Source: Candidatus Poseidoniales archaeon
GTDB taxonomy: Archaea > Thermoplasmatota > Poseidoniia > Poseidoniales > Poseidoniaceae
Length of the DNA: 9,290 nt
NCBI GenBank assembly: GCA_012270265.1
Contig: JAAXIR010000106.1
Coordinates: 1-9,290 of the forward strand
Direction: 5' to 3'
Shown piece by piece: positions 6,258 through 9,290 of the stretch; the first letter of the stretch is position 1; every line of letters starts with the position of its first letter. A model generated the notes under the pieces. It was not told where the DNA came from. It did no database searches and worked only from the letters and a program-made list of their open reading frames with translations. A program made the translations under genes and the position numbers.

Positions 6258-7595
6258 TCATTCTTTCCAGTTGCCATGGAAGTTCTCGGCATTATCAACT
6301 CGAACGAACAAATCGAGAGCAGTCCACGTCAAACTGTTGAAACCAGATGCCATGCCCTCAGGCCCACCAGCTTTCGCCGTCATAAATTCAAACGTATCCG
6401 ATGGAGAGTGCCACTCTTGCCAGAACGAGATGTCTCCTCCTGGGCTGAAGAAATTGAAGGTCGGATATCCAGCGGAGAAGAACGAACAATGGTCCGATGA
6501 ACATGATTCTGCTTTTTGCCACATAATCGGATTACCTTCTGTAGGCTGGTAGGCTAGATTTTCATCGATGGATTGACCGACCCAATCAATCATTCGATCC
6601 ATGTTTCCATCACTTGCACCTGCGATACTGATGCTCCAATCGTATTTCGTTGGTTCAAAAATGTCTCCAGTTAATGGGTCGATAAGGGGTTCGGTCAACG
6701 GTACGATTGGATAGTTGAGAGAAACCATGTCGAAGTTCATGTAGGTTCGAACGGACACGTTTTCCGGTAGGTTGGCAACATACGCTAGTGAGCCAAGAAG
6801 TCCCTCCTCTTCACATGCCCAAAGAGCTGCTACAACCGTGTGGTCGAATTCCATTTGAGCGAGCGCCTGGCCAACTTCAAGCGAAACGGTTGAACCTGAG
6901 GTATCATCGTTCGATCCTTCGTTTGTTCCTCCGCCAGGCGGTGTAAACATGTAGGCAATGTCGAAGTGCCCTCCAATGACAATGTACTCGTCAGGATTGA
7001 CGCGTCCCCAGTTGTATCCAACGATGTTGAGTTGGTCAGGATCATCTGGATATTGTGTTATTTCGACATGGTCAAAACCCATCTCCCACATCATTTCTTC
7101 TGCTTTTTCAGCAGCAACTTGGTACGCTGCCCCTCCTTCATGGAGCGACGCGCTTGCACACCATCGATTGTTGTAATCCGTGGTGAGCATGTCAATGGTT
7201 TCGTAGGCTCTTCGACCATCAACGAGCATGTATTCTTCGCTGTCTGTTAGCGGCAGTGTTGCATTCCAGACGTCCTCTCCTGCCGTTATTGTCAGAGCAA
7301 TATCGGATCGTTCCGAATCAAGAACAAGGAATGTTAGGCTCGCTTGAGAGGCTGCAAAGGTCATTTCAACATCGTCTCTCAACACACCATGTTCGTCCAT
7401 GAAGTAGAGGCCAGGACTTCGATTCATCGTCCAGTCAACATCAGAAGACACCTCGATTGAGAAATACTGGCCTCGAAGAACAGATTCAGGAGCATCAACA
7501 GAGAATTCAGTTGATTGAACGGCTTCTACATCTTCACCAAAACATCCGCTGAACATCGCAAGAACGATGGTAGCCGCTAGGAAGACGGGACGCAT
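6258..7595 (-). CDS. M28-family zinc aminopeptidase, secreted lipoprotein
   Basis: Predicted extracytoplasmic di-zinc exopeptidase of clan MH, family M28, which removes N-terminal amino acids from peptides and could supply scavenged peptides. Residues 1-18 form a short lipoprotein signal ending in a lipobox-like MFSGC (C18), so membrane anchoring is likely. A beta-rich domain of unknown role spans ~28-115. The peptidase domain (~135-435) has all expected residues: H210 (GGHFD), bridging D230 (NDDTSG), general base E262 and ligand E263 (CEEEGLLGS), D289 (NFDMV), H369 (SSDHCSFF), and the substrate-site motif WHSPSDT at 395-401. The 445-residue length suits a signal plus extra N-terminal domain. 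Start: ATG at 7595, within an inverted repeat and ~26 nt from a TATA box, suggesting a leaderless mRNA. It appears to be its own transcription unit, with a terminator-like element on each side. Confidence 0.93.
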   Translation of the reverse strand: MRPVFLAATIVLAMFSGCFGEDVEAVQSTEFSVDAPESVLRGQYFSIEVSSDVDWTMNRSPGLYFMDEHGVLRDDVEMTFAASQASLTFLVLDSERSDIALTITAGEDVWNATLPLTDSEEYMLVDGRRAYETIDMLTTDYNNRWCASASLHEGGAAYQVAAEKAEEMMWEMGFDHVEITQYPDDPDQLNIVGYNWGRVNPDEYIVIGGHFDIAYMFTPPGGGTNEGSNDDTSGSTVSLEVGQALAQMEFDHTVVAALWACEEEGLLGSLAYVANLPENVSVRTYMNFDMVSLNYPIVPLTEPLIDPLTGDIFEPTKYDWSISIAGASDGNMDRMIDWVGQSIDENLAYQPTEGNPIMWQKAESCSSDHCSFFSAGYPTFNFFSPGGDISFWQEWHSPSDTFEFMTAKAGGPEGMASGFNSLTWTALDLFVRVDNAENFHGNWKE

Positions 7596-7614
7596 ATCTC
7601 TATGGCTGATATGC
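7592..7614. repeat. 7-bp inverted repeat spanning the M28 start codon
   Basis: The arms GCATATC (7592-7598) and GATATGC (7608-7614) are perfect reverse complements around a 9-nt spacer. One arm contains the ATG of the peptidase gene. The repeat lies over the expected transcription start, where a repressor could block the polymerase, but it could also be chance. Confidence 0.4.
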
Positions 7615-7617
7615 TCT

Positions 7618-7624
7618 CATATAG
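7618..7624 (-). promoter_or_regulatory. TATA box of the M28 peptidase gene (leaderless spacing)
   Basis: CTATATG on the minus strand is centred ~26 nt upstream of the A of the start codon (7595). That is the archaeal TATA-to-start distance, so the transcript would begin at or next to the ATG. No Shine-Dalgarno sequence precedes the ATG, consistent with leaderless translation. Function is inferred from spacing. Confidence 0.55.
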
Positions 7625-7636
7625 CGATTCGCCTTG

Positions 7637-7662
7637 AGAAGAAAAACCGAATTATTCGGCTT
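7637..7662 (-). terminator. Hairpin plus T-tract terminator overlapping the rhodanese stop
   Basis: On the minus strand AAGCCGAA, loop TAA, TTCGGTTT form an 8-bp stem with one G-T wobble (arms 7655-7662 and 7644-7651), running into TTTTTCTTCTC. The 3-nt loop is exactly the TAA stop codon of the rhodanese gene. It looks like a bacterial-type intrinsic terminator; the T-tract alone would fit an archaeal one. It precedes the TATA box of the next gene. Confidence 0.65.
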
Positions 7663-8044
7663 GTTCGGTCGGCAAACCCTCTGCAGACCAGCCTCTGGTT
7701 CCACCTTCGAGGATGGTTACATTGGTGAATCCGTATTCTGCAAGAACGCTTGCAGCAATGGATGCCTGGCCCCCACCAGCACATGTGAAGACAATGGGTT
7801 GGTCTGTGGATTGGAATGTTTCCTTGTCATGGAAGGCGCTTTGTGGGTCTGCTTTGTAGAACAATGTTCCAAGCGAGACATTCTTTGCACCGGGAATGAC
7901 ACCTTCGCCCAGAGCGTTTGCATCGCGAACATCAACGACTGTGACTTCTTCATTCGCATCCATTTTTTCCTTCAACTCTGTAGGGGTGATGGTCCCGTGG
8001 TTGGCTTTTCCTTCGGCTACTCTGTCGCTAAATGACTTGGTCAT
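7652..8044 (-). CDS. Single-domain rhodanese-like sulfurtransferase
   Basis: Small cytoplasmic protein expected to carry sulfane sulfur as a persulfide on one cysteine. Its 130 residues form one rhodanese domain: helix start ITPTELKEKMD (~19-29), the strand-turn TVVDVRDANALGEGVIPGAKNV (~35-56, matching the family 'DVR...E...GHIPGA.N' signature with His replaced by Val), the active-site loop C88-A-G-G-G-Q93, and the C-terminal CH2B-like NVTILEGGTRGWSAEGLP (~108-125). The loop ends in Gln where many sulfurtransferases have Arg, which may alter acceptor specificity. The catalytic Cys is intact, so it is not one of the inactive Cys-less versions. The gene starts 20 nt after the PLP-enzyme stop and has no promoter of its own visible, so the two are probably one operon. 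The stop codon sits in a terminator hairpin. Confidence 0.9.
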   Translation of the reverse strand: MTKSFSDRVAEGKANHGTITPTELKEKMDANEEVTVVDVRDANALGEGVIPGAKNVSLGTLFYKADPQSAFHDKETFQSTDQPIVFTCAGGGQASIAASVLAEYGFTNVTILEGGTRGWSAEGLPTEQAE

Positions 8045-8064
8045 ACATCGACCATCGCTGACTC

Positions 8065-9252
8065 CTACTTCAATTCATTCACAAGTGCATCTGCAAGGAG
8101 CTCGTATTGCTCGATTGAATTGTACAATTGAGCGGATATTCTCAGATAGCGTCCTTCTGGAGACGGCCAAGACCAAACTGGAACTTGGATGTTGTATTTC
8201 TCAGAGAGAACGTGATGCAACGGATCTGGCTCATGCATCTTTTCTTTGGCTGGAATCTCACCTGGCAATTTGATGGTCGAGATGCAAGCGATCATTTCGT
8301 TCGGACACGGTTGTTCAATTCCAAGACGTTCGCAGAGAATGTCACGTCCTTGGATTGTAAGATCGTGGTTGTGTTGCATGATGGCTTCCCAACCACCATC
8401 AACGAGTTTCGCCATCCCTTCAATCACGGCAGGGATTGCGCACCAACCAGAGATGTCTTGCGTTCCAGTCCAATCGAATTCATGCCGAAATCGAGTCGTA
8501 TCGCCGAGTGGGAAGGTATGGCCATGGCTGATGGTGAGTGGCTGAATCTTGCTTTGTTTGTCGCTTCGAACGTAGAGAAATGCGCTTCCTTTCGGAGCAC
8601 ATAGCCACTTGTGGCAATTGCTTGTGACGTACGAAGCACCGAGTTTTTCGAGGTTGAGAGGAATCATTCCGATTCCATGGGCAGCATCAAGAAGGACTTC
8701 AACGCCTTTTCCTTCGAAGAATTCTGTCAATTCTTCAAACGGCATTCGAAGCCCAGTTGGACTTGTGACCGTATCGATCATCACCAATTTTGTTCGTTCA
8801 GAACATGCTGATTTCATCAAATCAATGACGACTTGAGGGCCATCGATTGGGAATGGAATGGCCACTTCAACGACCTTCGCCCCCCATCTATTTGCAACGA
8901 AATCAATGGTATTTCGACATGCTTGGTAGGCATGATTGGGAACGAGAATTTCATCCCCTTGTTCGAACTGCAAAGAACGTAGAATTGTATTGACGCCAGA
9001 GGTTGCATTGGATACAAATGCCAAATCGTTCGCATTACAAGACAGGAATTTTCCCAAAGCTGTCCGGGATTTAGCTAGGATGTCTGGCATCAATTCTTCG
9101 AAAAATTGGACGGGCTCTTTTTCCATCAAATCTTGCCACATTCGTTGCTCCTTGATGACAAAGTCGGGACATGCTCCAAACGAACCATGGTTGAGAAACA
9201 CTCGAGATGGGTCAAATGTCCAATGTTTAGCGAGATGAGAGGGCATGCCCAT
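8065..9252 (-). CDS. Class V aminotransferase-fold PLP enzyme, isopenicillin-N-epimerase/EgtE-like
   Basis: PLP-dependent fold-type I enzyme of 395 residues, normal family length. N-terminal FLNHGSFGACP (19-29) is the hallmark of the CefD (isopenicillin N epimerase)-like branch, which also includes C-S lyases and cysteine-desulfurase-like proteins. FVSNATSGVNTILRSL (79-94) supplies the phosphate-binding region. D189 and H192 (LLDAAHGIG) contact the cofactor ring, and K215 (SNCHKWLCAPKG) is the Schiff-base lysine. EFDWTGTQDISGW (258-270) and R371 (RYLRIS) complete the site. True substrate cannot be told from sequence; a beta-lactam role is unlikely. A rhodanese directly downstream hints at sulfur release from a cysteine-like substrate (inference). 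Two ATGs, at 9252 and 9246, could start it; AGGA upstream of the second gives weak support to 9246. Only 38 nt of upstream sequence is available, with no clear TATA box. Confidence 0.88.
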   Translation of the reverse strand: MGMPSHLAKHWTFDPSRVFLNHGSFGACPDFVIKEQRMWQDLMEKEPVQFFEELMPDILAKSRTALGKFLSCNANDLAFVSNATSGVNTILRSLQFEQGDEILVPNHAYQACRNTIDFVANRWGAKVVEVAIPFPIDGPQVVIDLMKSACSERTKLVMIDTVTSPTGLRMPFEELTEFFEGKGVEVLLDAAHGIGMIPLNLEKLGASYVTSNCHKWLCAPKGSAFLYVRSDKQSKIQPLTISHGHTFPLGDTTRFRHEFDWTGTQDISGWCAIPAVIEGMAKLVDGGWEAIMQHNHDLTIQGRDILCERLGIEQPCPNEMIACISTIKLPGEIPAKEKMHEPDPLHHVLSEKYNIQVPVWSWPSPEGRYLRISAQLYNSIEQYELLADALVNELK

Positions 9253-9290
9253 CCTAGGAAGAACAAGTTCTCAATGATGACGGTAAAACG
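9253..9290. other. Short non-coding upstream region with a small palindrome
   Basis: The 38 nt upstream of the PLP-enzyme gene contain AGAACAAGTTCT (9260-9271), an inverted repeat with 5-nt arms. No TATA box is evident, and the true promoter may lie outside the window. Confidence 0.3.

Noticed and set aside
8065..9252. PLP enzyme as a true cysteine desulfurase (IscS/SufS) or a beta-lactam epimerase
   Set aside because: The NHGSFGACP and FDWTGTQD motifs place it in the CefD-like branch rather than IscS/SufS, and no beta-lactam biosynthesis genes are nearby. Kept as unspecified substrate.
1..9290. Mobile element, defence island or prophage content
   Set aside because: No transposase, integrase, toxin-antitoxin, nuclease-helicase pair, attachment-site-like direct repeat or tRNA is visible. 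All genes are co-oriented and intact apart from the edge truncation.

Overview
The window looks like a piece of an archaeal chromosome, most likely a planktonic euryarchaeon of the Marine Group II / Poseidoniales type. That placement is an inference. It rests on archaeal-only housekeeping genes in their conserved order (pus10, ribosomal protein L21e, RNA polymerase subunit Rpo4/RpoF, DUF655), TATA-box promoters, a Shine-Dalgarno pattern, and bacterial-style accessory genes (an M28 peptidase lipoprotein, an RND exporter, a rhodanese) packed closely beside them. No tRNA, rRNA, CRISPR array, insertion sequence or integrase is visible.

All eight genes are on the minus strand, so transcription runs from high to low coordinates. 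From upstream to downstream they are: a class V aminotransferase-fold PLP enzyme (8065-9252); a single-domain rhodanese 20 nt behind it (7652-8044), ending in a hairpin plus T-tract terminator; an M28 zinc peptidase lipoprotein (6258-7595) with a TATA box placed for a leaderless transcript; a 12-TM RND/MMPL membrane protein (3071-6196); Pus10 tRNA pseudouridine synthase (1283-3019); then L21e (894-1184), Rpo4 (526-888) and the 5' part of DUF655 (1-501, cut by the window edge). Coding density is very high. The largest gaps are 98 nt (before L21e), 61 nt and 56 nt.

The low-coordinate third is an information-processing cluster covering tRNA modification, ribosome, RNA polymerase and a predicted nucleic-acid-binding protein. 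L21e, Rpo4 and DUF655 appear to form one operon with a TATA promoter at about 1256. Each of the three has a Shine-Dalgarno element in the same register, 4 nt before its ATG, and this fixes L21e and Rpo4 starts that are shorter than the longest open frames. The high-coordinate half is cell-envelope and nutrition or sulfur metabolism.

Nothing here amounts to a whole new defence or mobile system. The points most worth a second look are: Pus10 carries a basic linker plus SAP-like module inserted in its catalytic half and an acidic repeat-bearing N-terminus; DUF655 has a long Gln/Arg-rich N-terminal tail; the PLP enzyme and rhodanese form a possible sulfur-transfer pair in which the rhodanese loop lacks its usual Arg; and there are inverted repeats around the L21e promoter and over the peptidase start codon.
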